Assembly: GCA_964019135.1 (NCBI GenBank)
Contig: OZ025248.1
Coordinates: forward strand, 18,607,574-18,671,573
Source of the DNA: Arenicola marina
Lineage: Eukaryota > Annelida > Polychaeta > Arenicolidae
Reading direction: 5' to 3'
Length of the DNA: 64,000 nucleotides
The position numbers and the translations under genes are program-made. Each line of letters opens with the position of its first letter. Positions within the stretch are counted from its first letter, which is position 1. Shown here piece after piece: positions 28,401-43,400 of this stretch. A model generated the notes under the pieces. The model saw only the letters and a program-made list of their open reading frames with translations. It made no database searches and was not told where the DNA came from.

Positions 28401-31400
28401 CTCACTAGTAGGGTCCTATACTCACTAGTAGGGCTCCATACTCACTATTAGGGTCTCATACTCACTAGTAGGGCTCCATACTCACTAGTAGGGCTCCATA
28501 CTCACTAGTAGGGCTCCATACTCACCAGTAGGGCTCCATACTCACTAGTAGGGTCCCATACTCACTGGTAGGGTTCCATACTAACTAGTAGGGTCCTATA
28601 CTCACTAGTAGGGCTCCATACTCATTATTAGGGTCTCATACTCGCTAGTAGGGCTCCATACTCACTAGTAGGGCTCCATACTCACTAGTAGGGCTCCATA
28701 CTGACTATTAGGGTCTCATACTCACTAGTAGGGTCCTATACTCACTAGTAGGGCTCCATACTCACTATTAGGGCTCCATACTCACTAGTAGGGCTCCATA
28801 CTCACTAATAGGGCTCCATACTCACTAGTAGGGCTCCATACTCACTAGTAGGGCTCCATACTCACGAGTAGGGCTCCATACTCACTAGTAGGGTCCCATA
28901 CCCACTAGTAGGGCTCCATACTCACTAGTAGCGACTTCACTGGGGCCGGAGATACTTCACATTCTTTCTTCAAACTTTCCACCATTAAACATTACAAAAA
29001 AAGGGGAACCGATGTAATTGAAGCAGTTGTAGCGCCACCTGTTAGCCCAAAGATTGGTTCCCCCCCCCCACCCCTAGTTACGAGGTTGTGCATGCCGTCC
29101 AGCCAGTCCCTGCCCGCTACACCCCCAGGCGCTGGGCGATAGCTCCACCGTATGGCCCTTTCACTATCAAGCCGGGCGCGGAAATCCCCATTCCTCGATC
29201 GAGGCAAAAAACTGCGTTCCAATCCGGATCCATTTACACCTCATGGAGACATGTTTGTAGGGGTAGTGATTGAAGTCCTGTCCTGTATCCGTACAGGAAG
29301 TAGTTTGTAAACGGTGCGGACGAAGACCTTGTGGACTTGAGATAAGGCGGGCGCCAGCGAACGAAACCGCCAGATAACAGCGTCACCCATGTTGGGGCTG
29401 AGTGCTCTCGTCGGCATATACATTAATTCAGCTGTGGATATGGAGATGGAGAATATAGGTTTATGTTTGCCTGCCATCGAGCCAATATCTAACTTTTTAT
29501 TTGTCGTGCACTGTTTTGCTGGTAAGCAATATGTACAGTATGTTTCAGCACGGATCCAGGGGGTGGGGGGAGGGGGGGCGAGTCCGGAAATTGTTCTGAT
29601 ATTTTGGATGTCATTCCCCAGCCCCCACGTATTCCGCGCCTAACTACTTACTCCCGGGTACCTACTACAAAGTCGACATGTTATGACAATGTTTTGTTAC
29701 TCCTTTTGTTTTTTTTTGGGGGGGGGGAGAGGCTGATACTATTGAACAGATCCTGCCGACGAGAAGCTGATGGGTCCGTAACTTCCTGTCCGCTGGGCTT
29801 GTCGCGACATCGTGTGACCACCGTTCCCCCGCCCTGTGGGTCGCAACCCGTGACCACGTGACGGGTATTGCCGGAGGGGGGGGGGGGCAATGGGTGCAGG
29901 CCCAACACGTCGGCGGGATCAACTTCCACGTGTGTCTGGGGCCGCTTCATGCCTTCATCCCATCCTGCCGGGGTCTTGGATCGATGAACCTGTGTATGAG
30001 CAGCGGAGGCATGAGGCGCCAAACCCTCCCATCCACCTATCCATCCATCCATGTATCCACCATCCATGTATCCATCCATCCATCCATCTATCTGTCCTTC
30101 CATCCATCCATCCATCCATCCAACGACCATCCATGTATCCATCAATCCATCCATTCATCCATCTGTCCTTCCTTTTATCCATGCACTCATACACCATCCG
30201 TATACGGAACACGTTCTTTGCCAACATCCATGCGCTCATCCACCATCCATCCGTCGCTAGACCTGGCGATTCTCTTTCACCCAGTTGGACATAAATTGTG
30301 GAATCAAGTGTGTGGGGGGTCGGGGGGGGGGGGGTGGGGGGGAGTCGTGGGTCGTAGAGATGTCGCGTTAGTTAAAGTGAGTAATTCTATACATGTATGA
30401 TCATATATCAGTTATGTTTGTCACCATGGGGCCGGAGTGCCTTCTGAACCCGGATGCAGATTTTACTGAGAAGGCGAGAATGACTTCCGTTCTGGGTTCA
30501 CAGAATTCCACTGACTCACACACGGACCTCGGACCTGACCTGGAATTCCCCTACTTTACCACCGGCGGTTTCCTCCATTATAAAATGGTTCATTAACTGC
30601 ATTAATATTGCCAGGTTGCTGTTCAAATTCCTGCTTCGTTACCAAAACGGGGAAGACAATCTATAGGAATGTCCCAGGCCGTATTTTCGTCCATTGTCCC
30701 GGACAACCTCGTTAATTGGGATAAGACTAATCTCAATTGTGTTTAAGTTTGTAAACGAGGAACGAGTCTTGGCTGTCGCTCTGCGCGAAAGGTGATCTGG
30801 AATGTGTAACCCAGGTTAGACGCGACGTAAACAAGTATGCAGAAATTGCAAGCTTGTGGCCCTGTAAAGCACTGCTTTACCCCGCGGTGAATGCGCCGTC
30901 GAAGGAGGAACGGTTCACTCATTGCGCTGTTCGCTGCCACCTACCAATCAGGACGACTTCTCTTGAGAGGATGCAGAGAGGTGCACCGTGGCACATGGCT
31001 CCCTTTGATCTACAAAGGGAACGCCCGCTGCCCCTTGTGACCGTTGACCCATGTTAAGGTGTCCTGCATAACTGGCTAACAGAGAGTTTAATGACGGAGC
31101 TGCCATACGCGGCTACCAGAGAGTTTAATGACGGAGCTGCCATACACGGCTACCAGATAGTTTAATGACGGAGCTGCCATACACGGCTACCAGAGTGTTT
31201 AATGACGGAGCTGCCATACACGGCTACCAGAGAGTTTGATGACGGAGCTGCCATGCATGGCTACCAGAGAGTTTGATGACGGAGCTTCCATACACGGCTA
31301 CCAGAGAGTTTGATGACGGAGCTGCCATGCATGGCTACCAGAGAGTTTGATGACGGAGCTGCCATACACGGCTACCAGAGAGTTTGATAACGGAGCTGTC

Positions 31401-34400
31401 ATACACGGCTACCAGAGAGTTTGATGACGGAGCTGCCATACACGGCTACCAGAGAGTTTAGTGACGGAACTGCCATACACGGCTACCAGAGAGTTTGATG
31501 AAGAAGCTGTCATACACGGCTACCAGAGAGTTTAATGACGGAGCTGTCATACACGGCTACCGGAGAGTTTGATGACGGAGCTGCCATACACGGCTACCAG
31601 AGGGTTTGGTGACGGAGCTGCCATACACGGCTACCAGAGTGTTTCATGACGGAGCTGCCATAAACGGCTACCAGAGAGTTTGATGACGGAGCTGCCATGC
31701 ACGGCTACCAGAGGGTTTGGTGACGGAGCTGCCATACACGGCTACCAGAGGGTTTGGTGACGGAGCTGCCATACACGGCTACCAGAGTGTTTAATGACGG
31801 AGCTGCCATAAACGGCTACCAGAGAGTTTGATGACGGAGCTGCCATGCACGGCTACCAGAGGGTTTGGTGACGGAGCTGCCATACACGGCTACCAGAGGG
31901 TTTGGTGACGGAGCTGCCATACACGGCTACCAGAGTGTTTAATGACGGAGCTGCCATAAACGGCTACCAGAGAGTTTGATGACGGAGCTGCCATGCACGG
32001 CTACCAGAGGGTTTGGTGACGGAGCTGCCATACACGGCTACCAGAGGGTTTGGTGACGGAGCTGTCATACACGGCTACCAGAGAGTTGAGTGACGGAACT
32101 GCCATACACGGCTACCAGAGAGTTTGATGACGAAGCTGTCATACACGGTTACCGGAGAGTTTGGTGACGGAGAGAACAGTTCCTCTGCTCCGATCTCCCT
32201 TGGTGCCAATCTCCTCTAAGTGCCTCCGAAGGCTGCATGGACCGCCGTTATATGGGTGACCAGTGGCGAAACTAATGTGTCTGAAAGGGATCTTGCGTAT
32301 GATAACACACTTCGGGCGATTGGCTGTGCGTAGCCCATGCTGAAGGCTGGGCGGACTCACGGTCACAGTCGCTTGTTATCCAGGCGCCACATTACTTACA
32401 CAGTCAGTCGTAGTTTTGTTTTTTGTATAAAGTTCACGTATCACTTCCACCTCGCGTTTAATTAATTAATTAATTAAATGTTTGTAGTTAACCATAACAT
32501 CACGACTGAACTCTCGACGACAGGCGGCGACAGTTAACGTTACCCACCAGGGCGAGCCACCGGCACCCTCCTGATGTTGAATGCGCAGTACCAACTGAAT
32601 TTCGTTTTTTGTTCTATTTGACCAAAATACGAACAGATTGGGTGAAAATAAATTGACTTGCAAACGCGTCCTTCTAACAGGGCACAATCGGGATTTAAGT
32701 TTTGCGTTACGCAGTTGTATGGGAACATAATGCAAAACTTGCATCTATTCACTTCCGCACGTATTCACCGCGTGCTTGACGGCGCGTCGGCCGGTGGCGT
32801 CGGCTTTTATCTGTCTGTTCCCACCCGGTATCGGGGTTTCTACATGAACCGTGAATAATAAGGTACAGTCGCCCCGTTAGGCTCCATGTCAGACCAGGTA
32901 CGCCAGCTATTGATGGATTATCTGTGGACATCGGACTTTCAACGTTAACAAGGTGTGAACCTGTGACTGTAGAGTATGTGAGCAAGATACAATAAGAAGA
33001 TAAATATATTGCCGTCCACGACTCGGTTGGGAGACTCACATTAAGACTTAGGTATATCGCTATCATGGGAGCCACTCAATAACATATAGCGGTGTAAGTC
33101 AGTCCCTGGCTTGTACGAGGGATAGACCGCTGCTACGTCGCCTACATCACAATCAAGACAGAGTGGAGAAAGTTGTTCTGTATTAAATACGGAGTTTAAG
33201 ATCGTACAAGCCTTCTATATTGTTCATTTAGACATTATTTGTAAGTTTTTTTTTATTTTTCACGAAGATATTGATGTATTGTAGTAGTCTACATTACGTA
33301 GCTAGCGGACCACCCCGTGGCATAATCCAAGGTTTCACCCGTGGCATAATCTAGGGGGGTCACCCCGTGGCATTATCTAAGGGGTCACCCCGTGACAGAA
33401 TCTAAGGGGTCCCCCCGTGGCATATTCTAAGGGGTCACCTCGTGGCATAAGTTAAGGGGTCACCCCGTGGCATAATTTAGGGGGTCACCCCGAGGCATAA
33501 TGCAGGGGGTCGCCCCGAGGCATAATCCAGGGGGCCACCCCGTGGCATAATCCAAGGTTTCACCCGTGGCATAATCCAAGGTTTCTCCCTTGGCATAATC
33601 CAGGGGGTTACCCCGTGGCGTAATCCAGGGGGGTCACCCCGTGGCGTCATCCAGGGGTTCACCCCGTGGCATAATCCAGGGGGTCACCCCGAGGCATAAT
33701 CCAAGGTTTCGCCCGTGGCATAATCCAAGATTTCACCCGTGGCATAATCCAGGTGGTCACCCCGTGGCGTAATCCAGGGGGTCACCCCGTGGCATAATCC
33801 AAGGGGTTACCCCGAGGCATAATCCAGGGGGCCACCCCGTGGCATAAACTAGGGGGCCACCCCGTGGCATAATCTAGGGGGTCACCCCGTGGCATAATCC
33901 AAGGTTTCACCCGTGGCATAATCCAAGGTTTCACCCGTGGCATAATCTAGGGGGTCACCCCGTGGCATAATCCAAGGTTTCACCCGTGGCATAATCCAAG
34001 GTTTCACCCGTGGCATAATCCAGGGGGTCACCCCGAGGCATAATCCAAGGTTTCACCCGTGGCATAATCCAAGATTTCACCCGTGGCATAATCCAGTAGG
34101 TCACCCCGTAGCGTAATCCAGGGGGTCACCCCGTGGCGTAATCCAGGGGGTCACCCCGTGGCATAATCCAGGGGGTTACTACGAGGCATAATCAAGGGGG
34201 CCACCCCGTGGCATAATCTAGGGGGTCACCCCGTGGCATAATCCAAGGTTTCACCCGTGGCATAATCCAGGGGGTCACCCCGTGGCATAATCTAGGGGGT
34301 CACCCCGAGGCATAATCTAGGGGGCCACCCCGTGAGATAATCTAGGGGGTCACCCCGTGGCATAATCCAAGGTTTTACCCGTGGCATAATCCAGGGGGTC

Positions 34401-37400
34401 ACCCCGTGGCGTACTCTAGGGGGCCACCCCGTGGCATAATCCAGGGGGTCACCCCGTGGCGTAATCCAGGGGGTCACCCCGTGGCATAATCTAGGGGGTC
34501 ACCCCATGGCATAATCTAGGGGGTCACCTCGTGGCATAATTTAAGGGGTCACCCCGTGGCATAATCTAGGGGGTCATCCCGTGGTATAATTTAAGGGGTC
34601 ACCCCGTGACATAATCCAGCGGGTCACCCCGTGGCATAATCCAGGGGGTCACCCCGTGGCATAATCTAAGGGGTCATCCCGTGGCAATCCAGGGTTTCAC
34701 TCTGGGGCATAATCTAAGGTTTCACTCTTTGGCATAGTGTGAACGGTCACCCCGTGGCATAATCTAAGGGGTCACCCCATGGCCTAATGTAAGGGGTCAT
34801 CCCGTGGTACAATGTACGGGGTCACCCCGTGGCATAATCTAAGGGGTCACCCCATGGCCTAATGTAAGGGGTCATCCCGTGGTACAATGCACGGGGTCAC
34901 CCCGTGGCATAATCTAAGGGGTCACCCCATGGCCTAATGTAAGGGGTCATCCCGTGGTACAATGTACGGGGTCACCCCGTGGCATAATCTAAGGGGTCAC
35001 CCTGTGGCATTTATCATCCCCGCTGCATTGTATACGCAAAGCTTCCGTTTAAATAGCACTAATTAGTGCGTGAACTATTCCGTACACCGTGTGTGCGGCT
35101 TCCAGTCGGGCCGACCTACTGTGTCCAGGGGATCTCACATCGACTCTAATATAAAACTGAGGTCTAGTACCTACCGGGGACGATAGCCAGACCGGCTCCG
35201 CTACTAGCTGTTTAAATAAACCGACCCTGGTGGCATAGACTTTGATGGTATATGTTTATGCAGGTCGTTACTATGTACTTATGTTGTTATTTCATGGAAG
35301 TTTTGTCCTTACTCCGCACCAGTTTATGGCTCAATTAAGGGCATAGGATAGGTTTTAATCTAGTCGAAACCCCCGCCACTTCACGGTCCCATTAAGAGTG
35401 GGCTGGGGGGATGGCCAGTGTAAACATACTGTTTATGTCTCTCTATGCAATTATCTAATTCATAATAATGGTATACGTTCAATTGGTCATTACCATCTGG
35501 TCGGGTATCAGTTGACACTGAGAGAGCTACCATTGCAATAGTGTTAAACCAGTTGACGTGTTTCACACTGAGAGAGCTACTATTGCACTAGTGTTAACAA
35601 GTTGACGTGTTTTACACTGAGAGCTACTATTGCACTAGTGTTAACAAGTTGACGTGTTTCACACTGAGAGAGCTACTATTGCACTAGTGTTAACAAGTTG
35701 ACGTGTTTCACACTGAGAGAGCTATTATTGCACTAGTGTTAACAAGTTGACGTGTTTCACACTGAGAGACCTACCATTGCACTAGTGTTAACAAGTTGAC
35801 GTGTTTCATACTGAGAGACCTGCCATTGCACTAGTGTTAACAAGTTGACGTGTTTTACACTGAGAGCTACTATTGCACTAGTGTTAACAAGTTGACGTGT
35901 TTTACACTGAGAGCTACTATTGCACTAGTGTTAACAAGTTGACGTGTTTTACACTGAGAGCTACTATTGCACTAGTGTTAACAAGTTGACGTGTTTCACA
36001 CTGAGAGAGCTACTATTGCACTAGTGTTAACAAGTTGACGTGTTTTACACTGAGAGCTACTATTGCACTAGTGTTAACAAGTTGACGTGTTTCACACTGA
36101 GAGAGCTATTATTGCACTAGTGTTAACAAGTTGACGTGTTTCACACTGAGAGACCTACCATTGCACTAGTGTTAACAAGTTGACGTGTTTCATACTGAGA
36201 GACCTGCCATTGCACTAGTGTTAACAAGTTGACGTGTTTCACACTGAGAGAGCTACTATTGCACTAGTGTTAACAAGTTGACGTGTTTCACACTGAGAGA
36301 GCTACCATTGCACTAGTGTTAACCAGTTCACGTGTTTCACGATGAGAGCTACCATTGCAATAGTGTTAACCAGTTCACGTGTTTCACGATGAGAGCTACC
36401 ATTGCAATAGTGTTAACCAGTTCACGTGTTTCACGATGAGAGCTACCATTGCACTAGTGTTAACCAATTGACGTGTCTCACACTGAGCTAGCCACCATTG
36501 CAATAGTGTTAACCAGTTGACGTGTTTCACAATGAGAGAGCTACCATTGCACTAGTGCTAACCAGTTGACGCGTTTCACACTGAGAGAGCTGCCATTGCA
36601 CTAGTGCTAACACAGTTGACGTGTTTCACGATGAGAGCTACCATTGCAATAGTGTTAACCAGTTCACGTGTTTCACGATGAGAGCTACCATTGCACTAGT
36701 GTTAACCAGTTGACGTGTTTCACACCGAGCGAGCTGCCATTGCAATAGTGTTAACCAGTTGACGTGTTTCACACTGAAAGAGCTACCATTGCAATAGTGT
36801 TAACCAGTTGACGTGTTTCACACTGAGAGAGCTACCATTGCACTAGTGCTAACCAGTTGACGTGTTTCACACCGAGAGAGCTGTCATTGCAATAGTGTTA
36901 ACCAGTTGACGTGTTTCACACTGAGAGCTACCATTGCACTAGTGCTAACCAGTTGACGTGTTTCACACTAAGAGAGCTGCCATTGCAATAGTGTTAACTA
37001 GTTGTGTTTCACACTGAGAGAGCTACCATTGCACTAGTGCTAACCAGTTGACGTGTTTCACACCGATTGAGCTGCCATTGCAATAGTGTTAACCAGTTGA
37101 CGTGTTTCACACTGAGAGAGCTACCATTGCACTAGTGCTAACCAGTTGACGTGTTTCACACTGAGAGAGCTGCCATTGCAATAGTGTTAACCAGTTCACG
37201 TGTTTCACGATGAGAGCTACCATTGCAATAGTGTTAACCAGTTCACGTGTTTCACGATGGGAGCTACCATTGCACTAGTGTTAACCAGTTCACGTGTTTC
37301 ACACCGAGAGAGCTGCTATTGCAATAGTGTTAACCAATTGACGTGTTTCACACTGAGTTAGCCACCATTGCAATAGTGTTAACCAGTTGACGTGTTTCAC

Positions 37401-40400
37401 AATGAGAGAGCTACCATTGCACTAGTGCTAACCAGTTGACGCGTTTCACACTGAGAGAGCTGCTATTGCACTAGTGCTAACCAGTTGACGTGTTTCACGA
37501 TGAGAGCTACCATTGCAATAGTGTTAACCAGTTCACGTGTTTCACGATGAGAGCTACCATTGCACTAGTGTTAACCAGTTGACGTGTTTCACACCGAGAG
37601 AGCTGCCATTGCAATAGTGTTAACCAGTTCACGTGTTTCACACTGAGAGAGCTACAATTGCAATAGTGTTAACCAGTTGACGTGTTTCACACTGAGAGAG
37701 CTACCATTGCACTAGTGCTAACCAGTTGACGTGTTTCACATCGAGAGAGCTGCCATTGCAATAGTGTTAACCAGTTGACGTGTTTCACACTGAGAGAGCT
37801 ACCATTGCACTAGTGCTAACCAGTTGACGTGTTTCACACTGAGAGAGCTGCCATTGCAATAGTGTTAACCAGTTGACGTGTTTCACACTGAGAGAGCTAC
37901 CATTGCACTAGTGCTAACCCGTTGACGTGTTTCACCCTGAGAGAGCTGCCATTGCAATAGTGTTAACCAGTTGACGTGTTTCACACTAAGAGACCTACCA
38001 TTGCAAGAGTGCTAATCAGTTGACGTGTTTCACACTGAGAGAGCTACCATTGCACTAGTGCTAACCCGTTGACGTGTTTCACCCTGAGAGAGCTGCCATT
38101 GCAATAGTGCTAACCAGTTTACGTGTTTCACACTAAGAGACCTACCATTGCAAGAGTGCTAATCAGTTGACGTGTTTCACACTGAGAGAGCTACCATTGC
38201 ACTAGTGCTAACCCGTTGACGTGTTTCACCCTGAGAGAGCTGCCATTGCAATAGTGCTAACCAGTTTACGTGTTTCTCTTTATTCGCCGCTGCCTCGGGC
38301 TGGGTTTGTTCACTTCATCCTGTTCGTTTTTACCTTGTGGTTAATCATCATAAAGAGGTTGGTCCTGTGTCAGAGATACTACTGCGCGGTGCAAAACTAC
38401 AAGCGTCTTTGCCCGTATCAAACCCTGTTCATTTTGAGTGTTTGTGTTGCTTTGCGTTGTCTGGCCCTACATTCCTGATGTCATGTTACTTTGCCATACT
38501 TGGGTCCCTGAAGTATCGAAGTTCAAGTGTAAATATCATACCCCTCTGTGGCCATGTACTATACACTTTGCGTCACGTACGACATCTAGCTAGTTGTTTG
38601 CAATGTTCTCCTGGCGTCTCTGATCCACAAGGTCCCGGATGACAAGTGTGATTCACGCTGATTGAGTTATTTATGGAGATTGTTCTATGGGTACTCACAC
38701 CGGTGTTCGCACCTACGTTGTGGGGCTCCAGAGCCACAGAAACATCATTGCCTGGGGGCCAGGGGGAGAGGGCTATAGGGAAATTGGCAGATGTATGGCG
38801 CAAAGAAATAGAGCATAGTATACCAGACACTTGGTGTATCCCTATACAATTTTTGTTGTTTGTAAGCGTCAGGGCAAAGTTTTGTTATTTGTATTTAAAA
38901 AAAGATCCGCCTCCCTTTATTCGAGTTCAAGTGAGCGGATTGAGCGGAGTGCAGTTACGAGAAAACACGTGTGGTCGATAACAAGTTGTGCTTTCCGCCA
39001 CTTCAGAAACTGTGGTAAGTCTTACTACAGTTTTCCTTTTACCGTCTTTCAACATTTGCGAAGTGTAATGTTTTAATAAAATCTGACTGTTTTTTTTCAT
39101 TGTGTAGCCGCCAGTCGTTAGCGTGGGTCTGATTGCTCCGACTCACTTGTCGGGTGCTGGTCCGCGTGGTGCAGTTTGAAAGCGGTACTTGATTTATCTG
39201 ATGGCGCATGCCTTGTTCGTGGCCTATGTTATGGCGCTCGTTCCTTGACATGCTGGAAGCTACCTTGCCGTAAGCTGGGGACTGGCGGGGCACTGATGCC
39301 ACTCTCGCCCATTGTCTTGTTCGACAGAAACCTTCCCTGAACAAGGTTTTAGTTCAAAACATTCCGACTATCCTGAAAATATGACGTTGGCGCAACGCTG
39401 ACGGTTGCCTGGCCGTGGCAGTTGTCTGCGTGTGCTATGTGGGTGTTGTTTAGAGCATCGCCCCCTCCTGGCCTGGTCTGACCGTTCCTCTGGCACGAGA
39501 TCCCCCGAACAGCGCCGGACCCCCGCGGCGGGTGGGTGGGGGAGGGGGGGGGGGAGGGGTGCCGAGCGGCCGTTGACGGGGGGGGGGGGGGTTAGGGCAT
39601 CAGCCACGTGGTCTATGCTGCCGCTTCTGGGAGTTCTGTGACACGCGGCACCGGTCATCTATGGTACACTGGTGGACCACTGGACCCGCAGCTTGTGATC
39701 ACTAGGCTGGAAGCCCGCCGTCCGTGTGCCGTATACGTAGCTATGGGCGACCCGACTCGCAATGAATCCTTGTATTGTGTCCCAGAAGATAAAACGACAA
39801 TGCATCATATTCATAGACATTACACCGGGATGAAATATAAATCATTTGCGATGTCCCAGATAAAGTGAGTCCCCACCCCCCCCCCCCCCCCATGGGGTAG
39901 TAAGATGGCGTGTTCGCTGCTGTTTCTCTCCCTGCCAGGCCAGTCGGGGGGTTCACGCCCCACTAGGACAATGGTCCTTATTGGTGCAGGAAACCAGCTG
40001 CCGTCTGCCTTCCCTCGACAAGACACGGGGGGTACCCCCGAGCCTGGCTCCCCATGTATCCTATTTTGCCATTGTCCCAATATAACCGTATTATAAGCGT
40101 CTGACTTTAGAAAAACATTGATGGTGTCAAGCACATCGACAGGCAAGTCGGCTGTCGATTTATGTAGTGTATGAATAATAGCATCGGAATAAGTGAAAAC
40201 ACCAGTCTATGCCGCCTCTCGCTATATAGAATATATGAATATATGATTTAATGCACCAGCAAAGCCGGTAACTGTAGGGCTCGGGTTGTAATGGCTTGTG
40301 TAGGCTGTGTAAACGATGCTTTGTTGGCGATTTGGGTTATAGACTATGTGGGCTGCGTATGTTGTAGGCTGTAGGCACAGTAGGCTGTAGGCACAGGCTG

Positions 40401-43400
40401 TAGGCACAGTAGTCTGTAGACACTGTTGGCTGTGTAGGGTGTAGGCGATGTGGAATATGTAGGGTGTAGGCGCTGCAGGATGTAGGCAATGTGGACTTGT
40501 AGGCTGTAGACTGTAAATTGCAGGCGATGTATGCTGTGAAGCCAAATGATGTAGACATTTCTACTGTGACCCGCCCCTCGTTATAACATGACATAATGCG
40601 ACCTCTGTTATAACCTCCTCATTGCATATATATTACATGTATATAAGGGAACGCGGTGCCGCTTCGTAAAGTTACGAGAGCTGCTTCTGAGCGATGTGCA
40701 TGGAGACTCAGATCAGATCAAATTCTAAACGTGTTTTAAAGTCGGTATTTAAAATTCAGCAATAAACCTTAACGTGAGTGCTATCGACCGACAGTGACTA
40801 AATGACATGATATTGATGAGGTATGTATGTATATGATGGCGATCCAACCTTTCAACAACTTCCCTCCTCTGATCGTTACCCGCTAGTTGCTGTACATCAG
40901 GCAAACATTCTATTTGCATTGGAAGGCACTGACAGCATTATTTAAAAATACTGCTACATGCGGTTACTTTGGCAGGTTCCCGGCTTATGGGCAAGGCTGG
41001 TTCCTCGTTTCATGATAAAGCTGATCCCTGTCACCATCTCAGCGTGGCGTGAAAACAATGATCTCAACGAATACGTAGCATAATGGTGTAGACCTACACA
41101 GATACGGATCTGTATACATAGACATAGCATAAAGACTATGACCTCGACGGCATCATATCATAGGTCTGTGACCTTCACAGAAACATATCATAAGGTCACC
41201 TCCACAGACATATGACCACAGATATATCCTAAGGTTTATGATCCACAGATGTGACCATGGCATTGGCCTCCACAGACACAAATGATACATTCTGTGACTT
41301 ACCCGGATGCTTATAATGGGACAAATACGCAAATAAATCATAAGATTGGGGACCTCGGCGCGTTCGTAACATCGGTAATCTAACATGAATATTCGGTGAT
41401 CCAGCATGAATATTTATGTGTGTACCTATTTATTGTGCATTCAGAGTTCAACAGGCCGCGTTCGCTAGTCGTGTTCATCAACCCCGTGGGCGGCAAAGGT
41501 CTGGCTACGAGGACCTACCAGAGTAAGGTGGCGCCTCTCTTTGACCTTGCCAATATCTCCACTGACGTCATCACCACCTTACGGCAGAACCATGCCCGGG
41601 ATACGCTGATGGACTACGACCTGAGCAAGGTGGACGGGTGAGTCAAGGCTACATCGTGCCGTTAGTCAGGAAGATACTATAATATATAGGCCGTTAGTGA
41701 TAGCAACAGGTAAACTCTACAGCATTGCCCGGACGACGGGATATTACTGTGTATATATGTTACTTTAACTAGGTGACGTGTCTTTTTGTGTATAATTTAT
41801 ACGACAGCTACCATTATACAACATTACATGACGTATTATCGGATCTATAAATATTACTTTACACTTGATCACCAATGATAATTGGGTGTTAATCCCCTTC
41901 GGCAGAGTGGTGTGTGTGGGCGGCGACGGGATGTTCACCGAGGTGACCCACGGCTTGCTGAACCGCACTCTGAGGTCTCACACCAACAACGCGCACCCGG
42001 CTGCCACCACGCCGCTCATTGACCCCGGCGTGCGTGTCGGCATCATTCCGGCCGGTCAGTAACAGTCCCCGGATTGCCTCTTGTGACTGGTAGAAGTGCA
42101 ATGCAAGTGTTAATTGCATGGATTTGTTGTGTAATATGTATGGATACTAGTTTATAAGTTTGGAGGCACCCACGCATAAGGTGGTGTTTCCAGCCTTAGG
42201 GCCATTCGGCTGTGACTGGTGTGCTAGGCCAGCTTAGTATGACCTCTACGTGACCTGGTGCGCTATGGTCGTTCACGGTTGGTGCTTTTGTCACTATCGC
42301 TTTATCGTGGTATATTATTAATCCCCAACAAGATTCACTTGCTACACAATTTTTACATGAATGCTAGTATTAATACCAGTGGTAAATATTCCTTCATATG
42401 AAATCATTATGACCGATATAAATATAGATGTATACATAACGTGGAAGGCCTAATAAAATAATTTAGCTTCTGGCGTGGTGATGGTGACAATGTGTTTGAT
42501 GTTTGCAGGATCCACGGACACCGTGGCCTACTCACTGCACGGGGAGAGTGACGTCATAACGGCCGCCTTACACATCATTGTGGGTATGTAGCATGCCCCC
42601 TCCCCCTCAGGGCCGTAGGTTTTCTCAGTATGTCGAAGAGGGTCAAATAAAAGCATTTTGTTATTCTTGATTTCCGTCAGACCATCTCAACTTACCTTTA
42701 CATATGTCAGAAATATCTGGGTTTTTTTTTACGACCTTTTGATATATGTATGAAATTAATCTGATAATCCTGCATTAATTACACTGTTGTAAATTTGTAT
42801 TTGGGTCACGTATCGGTATCGGTACTGTCACGGTCAATGTATGCGTCGTATCAGTGGTTCATGGATTGACCCGCGCGTGCGTCTGTTGTTGCTAGGCGAC
42901 CAAATGTCAATGGATGTCGCCGCCGTGTTCCGTGGCAACCAGTTCATCAAGTACAACGTGTCATTGATGGGATACGGGTACTTCGGCGACATCATCCTGG
43001 ACAGTGAGCGGAACCGATGGCTGGGCCCCAAGCGTTATGACTGGGAAGGTGAGGTTCACAGACCGATGTAATGTCCAATCTGCTGTGTCATATTGTTGAT
43101 CAGGTAGAGAAAACTGAATTTAAAATGCTTGAAAATTTGTTTTCATGACATTTGGGCGTAGTTTTATATTTGTTTATTTATATTTTTTATTTGATATGTA
43201 CCTCTGTGGGGGTGTTATGTGTGTATTGACGGGGCTCTCTATCTGTGCTGCAGGGTTCAAAAAGGTGATGGGCCACCGCGTGTACGAAGGCGAAGTCTCA
43301 TTTGTGCCCAGCGCCGACAAGGAAAACCACCCGCGGGACGGCAGCAGCTGCAAGGCGGGGTAAGCCCGCGTGTAGGGGTGGGGCAAGGCGGGGTAAGCCC

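Noticed and set aside
29858..30400. ORFs rich in HPSIHPSI and DGWMDGW
   Set aside because: These are translations of the CCAT microsatellite on the two strands.
5681..38272. CRISPR arrays
   Set aside because: Repeats are directly tandem with no unique spacers, and the context is a eukaryotic intron.
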